DNA from: Bacteroidota bacterium
Lineage (GTDB): Bacteria > Bacteroidota > Bacteroidia > NS11-12g > UBA9320
Reading direction: 5' to 3'
Length of the DNA stretch: 20,452 nt
Assembly: GCA_024638525.1 (NCBI GenBank)
Contig: JAHEKB010000011.1
Span: forward strand, 1 to 20,452
Shown here: positions 20,370 through 20,452 of the stretch, one piece after another
Position numbering within the stretch: the stretch's first letter is position 1
How the letters are laid out: every line of letters begins with the position of its first letter
Position numbers and translations under genes: made by a program
Notes under the pieces: model-generated
What the model was told of the DNA's origin: nothing
What the model saw: only the letters and a program-made list of their open reading frames with translations
Databases searched by the model: none

Positions 20370-20452
20370 TTATTTTGTGCCGAAATTGTATCCTATGCTA
20401 AAGGACACCGGCATATAAAACTGCTGGTATTTTCCTTCTTCAAATAAAATAT
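20370..20452 (-). CDS. C-terminal end of an outer-membrane beta-barrel protein (partial)
   Basis: The window edge cuts this gene, leaving the last 26-27 codons and the TAA at 20370-20372. The peptide ends FYMPVSFSIGYNFGTK, an amphipathic last strand of the sort that closes Bacteroidota outer-membrane barrels. It overlaps no other feature and lies 4 bases upstream of the GNAT gene on the same strand. The family cannot be named from this much sequence. Confidence 0.6.
   Translation of the reverse strand, partial: ILFEEGKYQQFYMPVSFSIGYNFGTK

Overview
The window looks like an ordinary chromosomal stretch from a member of the Bacteroidota, probably marine or environmental and Flavobacteria- or Saprospira-like; I cannot place it lower from sequence alone. 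Three things point there. Exact or near copies of the Bacteroidota -7 promoter element TAnnTTTG sit a few bases upstream of most lead genes. Recognisable Shine-Dalgarno sequences are largely absent. Several families are typical of the phylum: a DUF4175-type giant coiled-coil envelope protein, a DUF5117/DUF4953-type metalloprotease, a CBM9-DUF5916 outer-membrane protein, and small signal-peptide beta-barrel proteins. I see no phage, plasmid, IS, CRISPR, tRNA or rRNA signal.

Layout from left to right. (1) 1-1400: hppD (tyrosine catabolism, minus strand), with short heptamer-period arrays on both sides and a divergent promoter region shared with a PfkB-type kinase gene. (2) 1399-4121: the kinase and recJ, both plus strand, each with its own promoter. 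(3) 4090-5556: a small outer-membrane beta-barrel gene (minus) whose 3' end overlaps recJ by 32 bp, then lptB (LPS-export ATPase, plus) driven divergently from the same 75-bp spacer. (4) 5553-9768: a minus-strand operon of a SPOR-like membrane protein, a roughly 1100-residue DUF4175-type coiled-coil protein and a small cupin. (5) 9869-11752: an exported thioredoxin-fold protein followed with no gap by rlmD, plus strand. (6) 11755-17365: a minus-strand run of sulfatase lipoprotein, ferritin, secreted zinc metalloprotease and lipoprotein isoaspartyl peptidase; the last two overlap by ATGA. (7) 17366-17748: a gene-poor gap holding what looks like a decayed NTF2-like gene. (8) 17749-20452: a CBM9-DUF5916 gene (plus), a GNAT acetyltransferase (minus) and the 3' tail of an outer-membrane protein cut by the window edge.

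The genes are mostly housekeeping (recJ, lptB, rlmD, ferritin, hppD), mixed with envelope and secreted functions. The gene order is tight: convergent pairs abut or overlap and leave no room for conventional terminators.

I found no convincing new multi-gene system. The most distinctive signals are regulatory and structural. First, promoter elements lie only 4-6 bases before many start codons, which predicts widespread leaderless transcription; this also corrects several starts that a longest-ORF reading would place inside the promoter. Second, heptamer-period degenerate arrays flank hppD. Third, the SPOR / DUF4175 / cupin operon has no known function. Fourth, there is an NTF2-like gene remnant. 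Fifth, a protein-repair or isoaspartyl hydrolase appears to be exported and is translationally coupled to a secreted protease.
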